This document shows positions 45,943 through 55,073 of a stretch of 64,000 bases of DNA, piece by piece (the stretch's first letter is position 1; every line of letters starts with the position of its first letter). Source of the stretch: Bradyrhizobium sp. CCBAU 53338 (GTDB lineage: Bacteria; Pseudomonadota; Alphaproteobacteria; Rhizobiales; Xanthobacteraceae); the NCBI RefSeq assembly GCF_015291665.1, contig NZ_CP030048.1:4588001-4652000 (forward strand), in the 5' to 3' direction. A program made the translations under genes and the position numbers. Under the pieces are notes generated by a model that ran no database searches, was not told the origin of the DNA, and saw nothing but the letters and a program-made list of their open reading frames with translations.

Positions 45943-46016
45943 TCCGCACTCCTGATGTGGCGGCGCTGATATGGACGAGGCTGATTTTGCTGACAACCGA
46001 AACGCCGCCTGGCCGG

Positions 46017-46033
46017 TTTAGAACCGTTCTCGC
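46017..46033. promoter_or_regulatory. Irr/ICE-like box near the small hypothetical gene
   Basis: TTTAGAACCGTTCTCGC has a perfect TTTAGAA half and 4 of 7 in the second half (11 of 14). It lies 75 bp before the 79-residue gene start and about 300 bp before the RND gene, so iron control of the small gene is the simpler reading. Confidence 0.5.
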
Positions 46034-46233
46034 GAGCCTGGTTCGCTCGCCTCGCGGCCAGGCGCCGCCTCCACCTCTCGTTGCCTCGCCCACGCCGCCC
46101 GCGAGCACTGCCTATCTTTTGCACGCTCTTTGCTCGTCAGGGAAAAATGCAGCACTGCACACCGCTGCGTCACCCGCCTGCCTACGGGGTGCAAAGCTTT
46201 CCAATTGTTTAGGTTTCTCAACGGATAGTGCTG

Positions 46234-46263
46234 TTTACACTGGAACTTGGCGTGTATTATACA
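46234..46263 (+). promoter_or_regulatory. Promoter and overlapping palindrome for the RND operon
   Basis: TTTACA (46234-46239) and TATTAT (46255-46260) are close to sigma-70 hexamers with 15 bp between them, a little short. TGTAT-T-ATACA (46253-46263) overlaps the -10 element, so a repressor binding there could block transcription of the efflux genes. No TetR-type regulator gene lies nearby on that side. Confidence 0.45.
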
Positions 46264-46332
46264 AGCTGTGCTGGAACCCTTTGATAGCCCCGCAATTCGT
46301 TGTTTCGGGCATACAAGCCGATACGCTCACAT

Positions 46333-47508
46333 ATGAAAAAGTCGCGGCCGATCCTGTGGATTGTCATCATCGCAGCCGTGGCCGGGGGCGGCTATTACGG
46401 CTGGAAGCGATTCTCGGCCTCCGAAGCCGGGAAAACCCAGACCGCCCTGAAGGGTGCGCCGCGAGCCCCCGCGGTGCCCGTCAGCATCGCTCCGGTTCAG
46501 AAGGTCGACTTCCCGGTCTACCTCACCGGTCTTGGCACCGTTCAGGGCTTCAACACCGTCCAGGTCCGCACGCGTGTCGACGGCCAGATCGACAAGGTCG
46601 CCTTCACCGAAGGCCAGATGGTCAAGCAAGGCGATCTCCTGGTCGAGATCGACCCGCGCCCGTTCCAGGCCGCCCTCGATCAGGCCAAGGCCAAGAAGGC
46701 GCAGGACGAAGCCAGTCTCGCCAACGCCAATCTCGATCTCCAGCGCTATACCAAGCTCGGTGAATTCGCGACGCGGCAGCAGACCGATACGCAACGTTCC
46801 ACCGTTGCCCAGCTCACCGCCCAGATCGCCGCCGACGAAGCCGCGATCGCCAACGCCCAGACCCAGCTCGACTACACCCAGGTCAAGTCGCCGATCACCG
46901 GCGTCGCCGGCCTGCGCCAGGTCGACATCGGCAACATCGTCAACGCCTCGAGCCAGACCGGCGTCGTCAGCATCGCGCAGGTCGAGCCGATCACGGTGAT
47001 CTTCACCGCACCGGAAGATCAGCTGCCCTATATCAGCGAGGGCCAGAAGTCCGGTGAGCTCAAGGTGATCGCGTTCACCACCGACGGCAAGAAGACGCTT
47101 GCGCAGGGCAAGCTTGCCGTCATCAACAACCAGGTCGACACGACCAGCGGGACGATCAGGCTCAAGGCAGTGTTCGACAACAAGGAACACACGCTGTGGC
47201 CGGGACAATCGGTATCGACCCGCCTCTTGGTGCGGACGCTGAAAGACGCGACCATCGTTCCCGATGACGCGGTCCAGCATTCGACCAACGGCCTCTACGC
47301 TTATACCGTCGGCCAGGACAACAAGGCCGAGGTGCACAAGATCAAGGTCAGCTACTCCATCGACGGACGTTCGGTCGTCGATGAGGGATTGAGCCCCGGC
47401 CAGCAAGTAATCACCGGCGGTCAGTACAAGGTGCAGCCCGGCAGTCTCGTCTCGACGACTGTCGCGAGTTCGGATCCGGTCCAGAAAAACAAGGTTCAGC
47501 AGGAATGA
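46333..47508 (+). CDS. RND efflux periplasmic adaptor (membrane fusion) protein
   Basis: A 391-residue HlyD/AcrA-type protein. A membrane anchor (about 5-22) is followed by a lipoyl-type half motif (TVQVRTRVDGQIDKVAFTEG), a coiled-coil hairpin (about 110-180) and barrel/membrane-proximal domains (GVAGLRQVDIGNIVNASSQT, then QSVSTRLLVRTL). The ATG at 46333 has no strong ribosome site; an upstream TTG at 46300 is in frame. Its stop overlaps the RND gene as ATGA. It links the inner-membrane pump to an outer-membrane channel, which is not encoded here. Confidence 0.9.
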   Translation: MKKSRPILWIVIIAAVAGGGYYGWKRFSASEAGKTQTALKGAPRAPAVPVSIAPVQKVDFPVYLTGLGTVQGFNTVQVRTRVDGQIDKVAFTEGQMVKQGDLLVEIDPRPFQAALDQAKAKKAQDEASLANANLDLQRYTKLGEFATRQQTDTQRSTVAQLTAQIAADEAAIANAQTQLDYTQVKSPITGVAGLRQVDIGNIVNASSQTGVVSIAQVEPITVIFTAPEDQLPYISEGQKSGELKVIAFTTDGKKTLAQGKLAVINNQVDTTSGTIRLKAVFDNKEHTLWPGQSVSTRLLVRTLKDATIVPDDAVQHSTNGLYAYTVGQDNKAEVHKIKVSYSIDGRSVVDEGLSPGQQVITGGQYKVQPGSLVSTTVASSDPVQKNKVQQE

Positions 47509-50500
47509 CCGAAGGCGGGATTTCGGCACCTTTCATCCGTTATCCCATCGGCACGTCGCTGCTGATGGCCGGCATTCTTTTTGTCGGCCTCGTTGCCTAT
47601 CCCCTGCTGCCGGTCGCGCCGCTGCCGCAGGTGGACTTCCCGACCATCCAGATCACGGCCAACCTGCCGGGCGGCAGCCCGGAGACGATGGCCTCGTCGG
47701 TTGCGCAGCCGCTGGAGCGCCAGTTCGCCCAGATTCCCGGTATCGCGCAGATGACCTCGACGAGCTATCTGGGCACCGCCTCGATCACCATCCAGTTCGA
47801 CCTCAACCGCAGCATCGACGGCGCCGCCAACGACGTGCAGGGCGCCATTAACGCCGCCAGCGGCCAGCTGCCGAAGAGCCTGCCGTCGCCGCCGACCTAC
47901 CGCAAGGTCAATCCCGCCGACGCCCCGATCCTGCTCTTGTCGGCGACATCGGAGACGCTGCCGCTGACCAGCGTCAGCGACGCGGTCGATGCCCAGCTTG
48001 CGCAGCAGATCAGCCAGCTCTCGGGGGTAGCGCAGGTCTTCATCGGCGGCCAGCAGAAGCCCTCGGTGCGCGTGCAGATCGATCCGGGCAAGCTCGTCGC
48101 CAAGGGCCTGTCGCTGGAGGACGTCCGCAGCGCGATCGGCATCACCACCGTCGACAGCCCCAAGGGCAACATCGACGGCGACAAGCGCGCTTACACGATC
48201 TATGCGAACGACCAGCTGACCCAGTCCAAGGACTGGAACGACGTCATCATCGCGTACCGCAACGGCGGTCCCTTGCGGATCAAGGACATCGGTCAGGCGG
48301 TCACCGGACCCGAGGACGCCAAGCAGGCCGCCTGGGCCAACGGCAAGCGCGGCGTCTTCCTGGTCGTGTTCAAGCAGCCGGGTGCCAACGTCATCGAGAC
48401 CGTCGACCGGATCAAGGCGACCCTGCCCCGGCTCGTGGCGGCGATCCCGCCGGCGATCAAGATCGAGGTCATCAGCGACCGCACCACGACCATCCGCGCC
48501 GCGGTCGAGGACGTGCAGTACACGCTGCTCCTGACCATCGCCCTCGTGGTCATGGTCATCTTCGTCTTCCTGCGCAGCTTCTGGGCGACCGTCATTCCCA
48601 CCGTCACGGTTCCGCTGGCGCTGCTGGGCGCCTGCGCGCTGATGTGGGTGTTCGGCTATTCGCTCGACAATCTCTCGCTGATGGCGCTGACGATCGCCGT
48701 CGGCTTCGTGGTCGACGACGCCATCGTGATGCTCGAGAACATCACGCGCTACATCGAGGAAGGCGAAAAGCCGCTCGCCGCAGCCTTCAGAGGCTCGAAG
48801 GAAATCGGCTTCACCATCGTCTCGATCTCGATCTCGCTGGTCGCGGTGCTGATCCCGCTGCTCCTGATGGGCGGCATCATCGGGCGCCTGTTCCGCGAAT
48901 TCGCGGTCGTGCTGGCGATGACGATCTTCGTATCGATGTTCGTGTCGCTGACCCTGACGCCGATGATGGCATCTCGCTTCCTTCGCGCCCATGGCGAGGT
49001 CACCCACGGCAAGTTCTACCGGTGGAGCGAGAGCGCCTTCGACGCGATGCTGCGCGGCTACGAATATGTGCTCGACCACGCGCTGAGCTGGAAGCGAACG
49101 ACGCTCTTCATCTTCTTTGCGACACTCGCACTGTCGATCTACCTCTTCGTCCTGATTCCGAAGGGCTTCTTCCCGCAACAGGACGTGGGCCTGATCACCG
49201 CCACGTCGGAAGCCTCGCAGGACATCTCCTTCAAGGAAATGGTCAAGCGCCAGGAGCAACTCGGCAAGATCATCCTGGCCGATCCGGACGTCGCCAGCGT
49301 CGCCATGTCGATCGGCGGCAGCGGCCGAGCCGGCAACAACGGCAACCTCTTCATCACGCTGAAGCCTCGCGACCAGCGCAAGGCTTCGGCCCAGCAGATC
49401 ATCGGGCGGCTGCGCCCGCAGTTCGACAAGGTCGAGGGCGCCCGCCTCTACATGCAGGCAGCGCAGGACGTTCGCCTCGGCGGCCGTCCGACCCGCACCC
49501 AGTTTGAATTCACCTTGCAGGACGCCGATCTCGGCGAGCTCAACGAATGGGCGCCGAAGATTCTCGCCAAGATGCAGACGCTGCCGGAGCTGCGCGACGT
49601 CGCGACCGACCAGCAGACCCAGGGCACCACGGTCCAGCTCAAGATCAACCGCGACACCGCCTCGCGCTACGGCATCCAGCCGCAGCTGATCGACGACACG
49701 CTCTATGACGCGTTCGGCCAGCGCCAGGTCGCCCAGTACTTTACACAGCTCAACAGCTATCACGTGATCCTGGAGATCCTGCCGGAGATGCAGGGCAACC
49801 TCGATTCACTGAACAAACTTTACCTGAAGTCGCCGCTCACCGGCGATCAGGTGCCGCTGTCGACCTTTGCGACCTGGACCACTGACCCGGTCCGCCCGCT
49901 TTCGATCAGCCATCAGGGCCAGTTCCCAGCGATCACGATCAGCTTCAACCTCGCGCAGGGTGTGGCGCTGGGCCAGGCCACCCAGTCCGTACAAAAGGCG
50001 ATGGCCGATCTCGGCGCACCGGCGACGCTGAACTCGAGCTTCCAGGGCACCGCGCAGGCGTTCCAGCAATCACTCGGCACCGTGCCGCTGTTGATCCTCG
50101 CGGCGCTGGTCGTGGTCTATCTGATCCTCGGCATCCTCTACGAGAGCTACATCCACCCCATCACGATTCTGTCGACCCTGCCCTCGGCCGGCGTCGGCGC
50201 ATTGCTCATCCTGATGGCGGCCGGGTTCGACTTCAGCCTCATCGCACTGATCGGCATCATTCTGCTGATCGGCATCGTCAAGAAGAACGGCATCATGATG
50301 GTCGACTTCGCCATCGCGGCCGAACGCGATCAGAACAAGACGCCGGAGGAATCGATCCGCCAGGCCGCGCTGCTGCGCTTCCGTCCGATCATGATGACGA
50401 CGATGGCAGCATTGCTCGGCGGCGTACCGCTGATGCTCGGCCACGGCACCGGCGCCGAGATCCGCCAGCCGCTCGGCTACGCCATGGTCGGCGGCCTGAT

Positions 50501-50642
50501 CGTCAGCCAGGCGCTGACGCTGTTCACCACGCCGGTGGTTTATCTCTATCTCGACAAGTTCTCGAACCTGTTCAAGGGCAGCTCCGGCGAGGACGAGCAC
50601 GAGACGACCGGGCACGGCACCGTCAAGGAAGCCGCCGAGTAA
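47505..50642 (+). CDS. RND efflux transporter (AcrB/MdtB-type)
   Basis: A 1045-residue inner-membrane pump, full length for HAE1/MdtBC-type RND proteins. The paired aspartates in VGFVVDDAIVMLENITRY of helix 4 are the proton relay; two large periplasmic loops follow helices 1 and 7. It starts within the adaptor stop (ATGA). It extrudes toxic compounds such as antibiotics or detergents with the adaptor and an unlinked TolC-type channel. Substrates are not predictable. No regulator is adjacent on the same strand. Confidence 0.93.
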   Translation: MTEGGISAPFIRYPIGTSLLMAGILFVGLVAYPLLPVAPLPQVDFPTIQITANLPGGSPETMASSVAQPLERQFAQIPGIAQMTSTSYLGTASITIQFDLNRSIDGAANDVQGAINAASGQLPKSLPSPPTYRKVNPADAPILLLSATSETLPLTSVSDAVDAQLAQQISQLSGVAQVFIGGQQKPSVRVQIDPGKLVAKGLSLEDVRSAIGITTVDSPKGNIDGDKRAYTIYANDQLTQSKDWNDVIIAYRNGGPLRIKDIGQAVTGPEDAKQAAWANGKRGVFLVVFKQPGANVIETVDRIKATLPRLVAAIPPAIKIEVISDRTTTIRAAVEDVQYTLLLTIALVVMVIFVFLRSFWATVIPTVTVPLALLGACALMWVFGYSLDNLSLMALTIAVGFVVDDAIVMLENITRYIEEGEKPLAAAFRGSKEIGFTIVSISISLVAVLIPLLLMGGIIGRLFREFAVVLAMTIFVSMFVSLTLTPMMASRFLRAHGEVTHGKFYRWSESAFDAMLRGYEYVLDHALSWKRTTLFIFFATLALSIYLFVLIPKGFFPQQDVGLITATSEASQDISFKEMVKRQEQLGKIILADPDVASVAMSIGGSGRAGNNGNLFITLKPRDQRKASAQQIIGRLRPQFDKVEGARLYMQAAQDVRLGGRPTRTQFEFTLQDADLGELNEWAPKILAKMQTLPELRDVATDQQTQGTTVQLKINRDTASRYGIQPQLIDDTLYDAFGQRQVAQYFTQLNSYHVILEILPEMQGNLDSLNKLYLKSPLTGDQVPLSTFATWTTDPVRPLSISHQGQFPAITISFNLAQGVALGQATQSVQKAMADLGAPATLNSSFQGTAQAFQQSLGTVPLLILAALVVVYLILGILYESYIHPITILSTLPSAGVGALLILMAAGFDFSLIALIGIILLIGIVKKNGIMMVDFAIAAERDQNKTPEESIRQAALLRFRPIMMTTMAALLGGVPLMLGHGTGAEIRQPLGYAMVGGLIVSQALTLFTTPVVYLYLDKFSNLFKGSSGEDEHETTGHGTVKEAAE

Positions 50643-50707
50643 GCTTGCGCCGCGGCTGCCGCGACGCTACAGCGGGGGCCCTCGGTTCACGCCAACGCGG
50701 TCTTGCC

Positions 50708-51280
50708 ATGTCCATGCAATCCAGACTTGTCGCTCTTGCCGCTGCTGCCCTGCTATCGACGGGCATCGCGCATGCCCAGCAGGGCGCCAAGAAGAACGCA
50801 GCTCCTCCCGCCCCGGCCGCGCAGCCCGCGCCGGCGCCGACCCAGCCGCAGGCCGAGGGCACGCCTCCGCAACAACCCGGCTGGATCGCGCGCTGCACCA
50901 GCGCAAGTCGCGAGGCGCCCCTCGAATGCGCGATCGAGCAGAACGCGGTCCTGACAAAGACCGGCCAGACCATCGTCCTCGTCAATGTCCGCATCGCCCC
51001 CGACACCCGCACGCCGGTCGCGCTGCTCCAGCTGCCGCTCGGCCTCAACCTGCCGCTGGGCGCCAAACTCCAGGTCGACGAGGGCAAGACGGTCGATCTC
51101 CAGATCCAGACCTGCGAGAATCGCGGCTGCTACGCCTCGACGCCCATTGCGCCCGACCTGCTCGCTTCCTTGCGCACGGGCAAGCAGTTGAAGGTCTCCT
51201 TCCAGAACATGGCGAAGGAAACGATCGCAATCCCGATGCCGCTGAACGACTTCGCGGCGGCGTACGACAAGATCAAATAG
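50708..51280 (+). CDS. Invasion-associated locus B (IalB) family exported protein
   Basis: A 190-residue protein with a signal peptide (MSMQSRLVALAAAALLSTGI, cleavage near AHAQQ) and a Pro/Ala/Gln-rich linker, then an IalB domain (about 60-185) with four cysteines, including ARCTSA, LECAIEQ and QTCENRGCYAS. IalB relatives in Bartonella are named for host-cell invasion, but in free-living Rhizobiales their role is unknown, probably envelope-related. The ATG at 50708 starts the signal peptide. It follows the RND gene by 65 bp and may be co-transcribed. Confidence 0.87.
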   Translation: MSMQSRLVALAAAALLSTGIAHAQQGAKKNAAPPAPAAQPAPAPTQPQAEGTPPQQPGWIARCTSASREAPLECAIEQNAVLTKTGQTIVLVNVRIAPDTRTPVALLQLPLGLNLPLGAKLQVDEGKTVDLQIQTCENRGCYASTPIAPDLLASLRTGKQLKVSFQNMAKETIAIPMPLNDFAAAYDKIK

Positions 51281-51296
51281 CGCAGCTCCCGCTTCG

Positions 51297-53585
51297 CTAC
51301 TGTCGCGCCATCTGCGCGTTGCCGACGGCCTCGCCGTCGAGCCTTTGGTCGTTGTGCATCGTGACCGTTACACGCAGCAGCCGCCCCTCGAACTCGAACG
51401 GCGACTCGTAGTGCGACACCGGGCTGCCGCGATCGCGGCCGATGTCGAGGCCCGACCACGAGATCAGCGTGTGGAAGCCGAGCTGGGTCTGGAGCGAGCC
51501 GGCCGGCTCGCCGTCGATCAGCAGCGTGTAGTCGGTGACGCCGGTGCGCGAGCCCTTGGCCGGCGGCTCCTTGCGCACGAGACGCTCGACGTGAACGCCG
51601 AGCCGCCGGGCGCCAGGCGGCACCTTGCGGTCGGAGCGCACGATCTGGTGGCTGCCGCCGATGTTGAGGTCGTGCACGAGGTAACCGTCCTTGACGTAGA
51701 GGCTGTAGCCAGACGTTGCATCGCCATGCGAGATCAGCACGCCGTCGGCACTCGCCTCCTCTATCTCGACATGCGCCTCGATCGTGTAGCTGCGGCTGCG
51801 CACGTCCGGCGCAACGTCGGTCGGCACATGGCCCATGCCATGGTGAAAAACGAAATGGTGGCGCGCACCGTGGAAGCGCGCCGCATTCTCGGCGAAGCGC
51901 GGCCCGAAGCGATCGTCGAGCGGCAGCACGTTGTGCTTCTCGGCCTCGCCCCACCACGCCGCGATCATCTCAGCGAGCCGCTCCGGCTCCTTCACCGCAA
52001 GATCGTCGGTCTCGGAGAAATCGCGATCGAGATGAAACAGCTCCCATTTGTCGTTCTCGAACGGCGTGCCCGGCGGATGGTAGGCGACGGCCTTCCAGCC
52101 GCCCTGCCAGAGGCCGCGATGGCCGAACATCTCGAAATACTGTGCTGAAGTCTTCGACGGCGCCGAGGCATCGGTGATCGAGCCAGCAAAGCTTTCGCCT
52201 TCGAGCGGCATCTGCGGGCAACCGGCGATCGTCGACGGTGCATCGATCCCGATCAACTCCAGCAGCGTCGGTGTCAGGTCGCAGGCGTGCACGAACTGAT
52301 GGCGCAGCTCGCCTTTGGCTGCAATGCGCTTCGGCCAGTTGATGACGAAGGGATCGCGGATGCCGCCGCCATGGGTGTTCTGCTTGTAGCGGCGCAGAGG
52401 CGTGTTGGACGCCATGGCCCAGCCGTGCGGGAAATTGCTGTGGGTGTCGGGCCCGCCGATATCGTCGATGCGGGCGAGCTTCTCCGCGATCGGTTCCGGC
52501 TTGAAGTTGAACGGCCCCATCGCGTTGACGAAGCCGAGTGGGCCGCCCTCCTGGCTCGCACCATTGTCGGACATCACGATGATCACGGTGTTGTCGCGAA
52601 TGCTGGCCGTCTCCAGGAATGCGACCAGACGCGCAAGATGCCGATCGGAATGGTCGAGCATGCCGGCAAAGGCCGCCTGCAGCCGCGTGAAGACCCGGCG
52701 CTCGTCGATGGAATGATCCTCCCACGCCTTCACGCCGTCGTTGCGCGCCGGCATCCGCGTCTCCGGCGGCACCAGCCCCATCGCCTTCTGACGTCCCAGC
52801 CGCCGCTCGCGCTCGACGTCCCAGCCGTGCACGAATTCGGCGTCGTAGCTTCGGATGATATCCGCCGGTGCCTGATGCGGCGCGTGGCAGGCGCCCAGCG
52901 CGACCCAGGTCAGCCACGGGACGTCAGGGCGATCGGCCTGGTGATCGCCGATGAAGCGGATCGCCTGGTCGATTAGATCCTCGGTCAGATGATAGCCGTC
53001 GGCATAGGTGCCGGGAGGATCGATGTGCGTGTTGTCGGAGACGAGCTCGGGCGCGTATTGGTCGGTCTCGGCATCGAGGAAGCCGTAGAAGCGGTCGAAG
53101 CCGCGTCCCAGCGGCCAGCCGTCGAACGGTCCCGTGGCGCCACTCTCGGTCAGCGGCGTGACGTGCCATTTGCCGACCATGTAATTGCGATAGCCGTGCA
53201 CGCGCAGCATCTCGGCGAGCGTCCCCGCCTCGCGCGCGATCTTGCCGCGATACCCAGGATAGCCGGAATCGAAATTGGCGAGGCACCCGACGCCGACCGA
53301 ATGATGGTTGCGCCCGGTCAGCAATGCGGCGCGCGTCGTCGAGCACATCGCGGTGGTATGGAAGCCGGAATAGCGCAGGCCTTCCGCGGCAAGCTTGTCG
53401 ATGGTCGGCGTCCTGATCGTCGAGCCGTAGCAGCCGAAGTCGGAAAAGCCGACATCGTCGAACAGCACGACGAGAATGTTCGGCGCGCCCGCGGGCGGCC
53501 TCACGGCCTCCGGCCACCAGGGTTTTGACTCCGCAACCGTCTTGCCGACGGTGCCGCGGAACGGCATGCCGCTGCCTGCGCTCAT
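51297..53585 (-). CDS. Arylsulfatase-type sulfatase
   Basis: A 762-residue alkaline-phosphatase-superfamily sulfatase. Metal ligands begin at Asp43/Asp44 in LFDDVGFSDFG. The formylglycine site is Cys81 in CSTTRAALLTGR; third position is Thr instead of the usual Pro/Ala of CxPxR, a variant worth noting. The N-terminal half carries the catalytic core and the last 200 residues a beta-rich domain. The start at 53585 has AGGGAG upstream; the frame runs on to 53744. There is no signal peptide, so it may be cytosolic. It releases sulfate from organic sulfate esters; substrate unknown. It is divergent from a TetR regulator. Confidence 0.88.
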   Translation of the reverse strand: MSAGSGMPFRGTVGKTVAESKPWWPEAVRPPAGAPNILVVLFDDVGFSDFGCYGSTIRTPTIDKLAAEGLRYSGFHTTAMCSTTRAALLTGRNHHSVGVGCLANFDSGYPGYRGKIAREAGTLAEMLRVHGYRNYMVGKWHVTPLTESGATGPFDGWPLGRGFDRFYGFLDAETDQYAPELVSDNTHIDPPGTYADGYHLTEDLIDQAIRFIGDHQADRPDVPWLTWVALGACHAPHQAPADIIRSYDAEFVHGWDVERERRLGRQKAMGLVPPETRMPARNDGVKAWEDHSIDERRVFTRLQAAFAGMLDHSDRHLARLVAFLETASIRDNTVIIVMSDNGASQEGGPLGFVNAMGPFNFKPEPIAEKLARIDDIGGPDTHSNFPHGWAMASNTPLRRYKQNTHGGGIRDPFVINWPKRIAAKGELRHQFVHACDLTPTLLELIGIDAPSTIAGCPQMPLEGESFAGSITDASAPSKTSAQYFEMFGHRGLWQGGWKAVAYHPPGTPFENDKWELFHLDRDFSETDDLAVKEPERLAEMIAAWWGEAEKHNVLPLDDRFGPRFAENAARFHGARHHFVFHHGMGHVPTDVAPDVRSRSYTIEAHVEIEEASADGVLISHGDATSGYSLYVKDGYLVHDLNIGGSHQIVRSDRKVPPGARRLGVHVERLVRKEPPAKGSRTGVTDYTLLIDGEPAGSLQTQLGFHTLISWSGLDIGRDRGSPVSHYESPFEFEGRLLRVTVTMHNDQRLDGEAVGNAQMARQ

Positions 53586-53642
53586 CTGTTTCTCCCTGCA
53601 CGTTCCATCGCGGTTGACCCGCGGCGCGTTCGATCTTGAATT

Positions 53643-53656
53643 ATAATCCGAATTAT
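53643..53656. promoter_or_regulatory. AT-rich dyad between sulfatase and tetR genes
   Basis: ATAAT-CCGA-ATTAT (53643-53656) lies in a strikingly AT-rich run (about 53637-53670) within the divergent gap, 19 bp before the TetR start. It is a candidate TetR operator controlling both genes. Confidence 0.4.
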
Positions 53657-53674
53657 GATTATGATTTAAACCGA

Positions 53675-54340
53675 ATGCAAGCACGACCACGTCCATCATC
53701 CGACGAGCCCGGCTCTCTCGATCTGCCGGGCGTCGCCCCGTCACGCCAGAAGCGCAGCCGCGAAATGACGCTGGCGCTTCTGCGCACCGGCGCCGACATG
53801 CTGCGAACGCGAAGCCTTGCCGAGCTCTCGATCGAGACGCTCTGCACCGAGGTCGGTGTCACCGTCGGCGCCTTCTACAGCCGCTTCGAGAGCAAGGAGG
53901 CCTATTTCAACGCACTGATGGCGCTGGCCGCACGCGACGGCGAGCAACGCCTCGGCGAGATCAAGCGGCCCTCACCCGCGACCAATCTCGACAAGCTCTG
54001 CCCCATCATCGTCAGCGGCATCGTCGCCTGGATGCGCCGCCACGAGGGCGTGCTGCGCGCCGCGCTCCAGCATGACGACACCCGCCCGGACAAATGGACG
54101 CCCTTCAAGGCGCTGGCCAAGGCGACCACGGAACGCGCCACCCCTCTCCTGCTGCCCGCCATGGGCAAGGGACACGCGGCAGCAAGGACTCGCGCCATCG
54201 CGTTCGGCTTGCAGGTTGTGCTGGGCACGCTGGTGAACGCGATCCTCAACGATCCCGGACCGTTGTCGCTCCGCTCGAAAGAGATGGAAACGCGGCTTGC
54301 AGACTGCCTGCTGCTGCTGCTTCAGGCCGAAGCCGCCTAG
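53675..54340 (+). CDS. TetR-family transcriptional regulator
   Basis: A 221-residue regulator. The helix-turn-helix is at about 30-75 (LAELSIETLCTEVGVTVGAF with the YSRFESKEAYF continuation). The C-terminal domain is divergent. The ATG at 53675 is used; an earlier frame from 53636 would start inside the AT-rich operator-like run. Divergent from the sulfatase gene, it is the probable regulator of it. The stop shares CTAG with the stop of the convergent DUF1428 gene. Confidence 0.85.
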   Translation: MQARPRPSSDEPGSLDLPGVAPSRQKRSREMTLALLRTGADMLRTRSLAELSIETLCTEVGVTVGAFYSRFESKEAYFNALMALAARDGEQRLGEIKRPSPATNLDKLCPIIVSGIVAWMRRHEGVLRAALQHDDTRPDKWTPFKALAKATTERATPLLLPAMGKGHAAARTRAIAFGLQVVLGTLVNAILNDPGPLSLRSKEMETRLADCLLLLLQAEAA

Positions 54341-54696
54341 TCCCGATCACTCGCCCGCAGCAGCGTCGCGAAGCCGCCATAGATCATGCGCTTGCCGTCG
54401 AACGGCATGTCGGAACCCTTGAGCCTGGGATCGGCCATCACCTTTGCGTTGACGGCATCGCGGCTCTCCCTGTTACGGTAGACGACCCAGGAAAACACCA
54501 CGACCTCGTCCTCGCTCGCCATCACCGCGCGCGGAAACGAGGTGAGCGTGCCATAGGGGACGTCATCGCCGATACATTCAACGTAGTCGAGCGCACCATG
54601 CCCCATCCAAACCGCGCAGGCCGTCCGCGCCAGCGCCTTGTAGGCCTCGATCTTGTCCTTCGGCACGGCCAGCACGAAACCATCGACATAAGACAT
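54337..54696 (-). CDS. DUF1428 (YbaA-like) family protein
   Basis: A 119-residue alpha/beta protein, likely of the dimeric ferredoxin-like barrel type (YVDGFVLAVPKDKIEAYKAL, then FSWVVYRNRESRDAVNAKVM). DUF1428 proteins are small cytosolic proteins of unknown function. The ATG at 54696 has GAGGAG upstream; the frame extends to 54819. It converges with the TetR gene, their stop codons overlapping in CTAG. Confidence 0.85.
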   Translation of the reverse strand: MSYVDGFVLAVPKDKIEAYKALARTACAVWMGHGALDYVECIGDDVPYGTLTSFPRAVMASEDEVVVFSWVVYRNRESRDAVNAKVMADPRLKGSDMPFDGKRMIYGGFATLLRASDRD

Positions 54697-54852
54697 CACG
54701 GATCTCCTCGGGGTTGTGTGCCCCGAAGGACGATCCAGCGCGTCGCAAGCCGACCGGCGGTGATGATGTTCTGGTGAGGCAAACCGCCGCGAGCCGTCGC
54801 GCGGCGGTTGGCCGGACATGAGGCAATTCAGGCCTTAGGAAGCGCCTGGAAT

Positions 54853-54926
54853 TGGCTGGGGAACCTGGATTCGAACCAAGACAAACAGAGTCAGAGTCTG
54901 TTGTGCTACCGTTACACCATTCCCCA
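54853..54926 (-). tRNA. tRNA-Gln (anticodon CUG)
   Basis: The minus strand folds into a full cloverleaf: acceptor TGGGGAA/TTCCCCA, a D-arm with GGTGTAACGGTAGCAC, anticodon stem ACAGA/TCTGT with loop CTCTGAC (anticodon CTG), a T-arm with GGTTCGAATCC, discriminator G and encoded CCA. It decodes CAG glutamine codons. No intron or truncation. It sits 147 bp from the IS630 element. Confidence 0.95.
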
Positions 54927-55073
54927 ACGGAATAGTCGAACAAATTCAATATCTTACTGATCTGTCCGACTGTGGCCGGAAGCGCTGACAGCGCAAATCA
55001 CGGCTCAGGCGTGCAGCCTTCTACCTGCTCGTCCCCGGGCTGGCAAGCGCTGCGGTGGATCGATCGCCCCCTA

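Larger units (their letters stand above)
45943..46332. other. 390-bp divergent regulatory region
   Basis: This gap between the 79-residue gene (minus) and the RND operon (plus) contains an Irr-like box at 46017-46033, a promoter-like pair at 46234-46260 and a palindrome at 46253-46263. The rest (about 46040-46200) shows no clear gene or structure. Confidence 0.6.
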
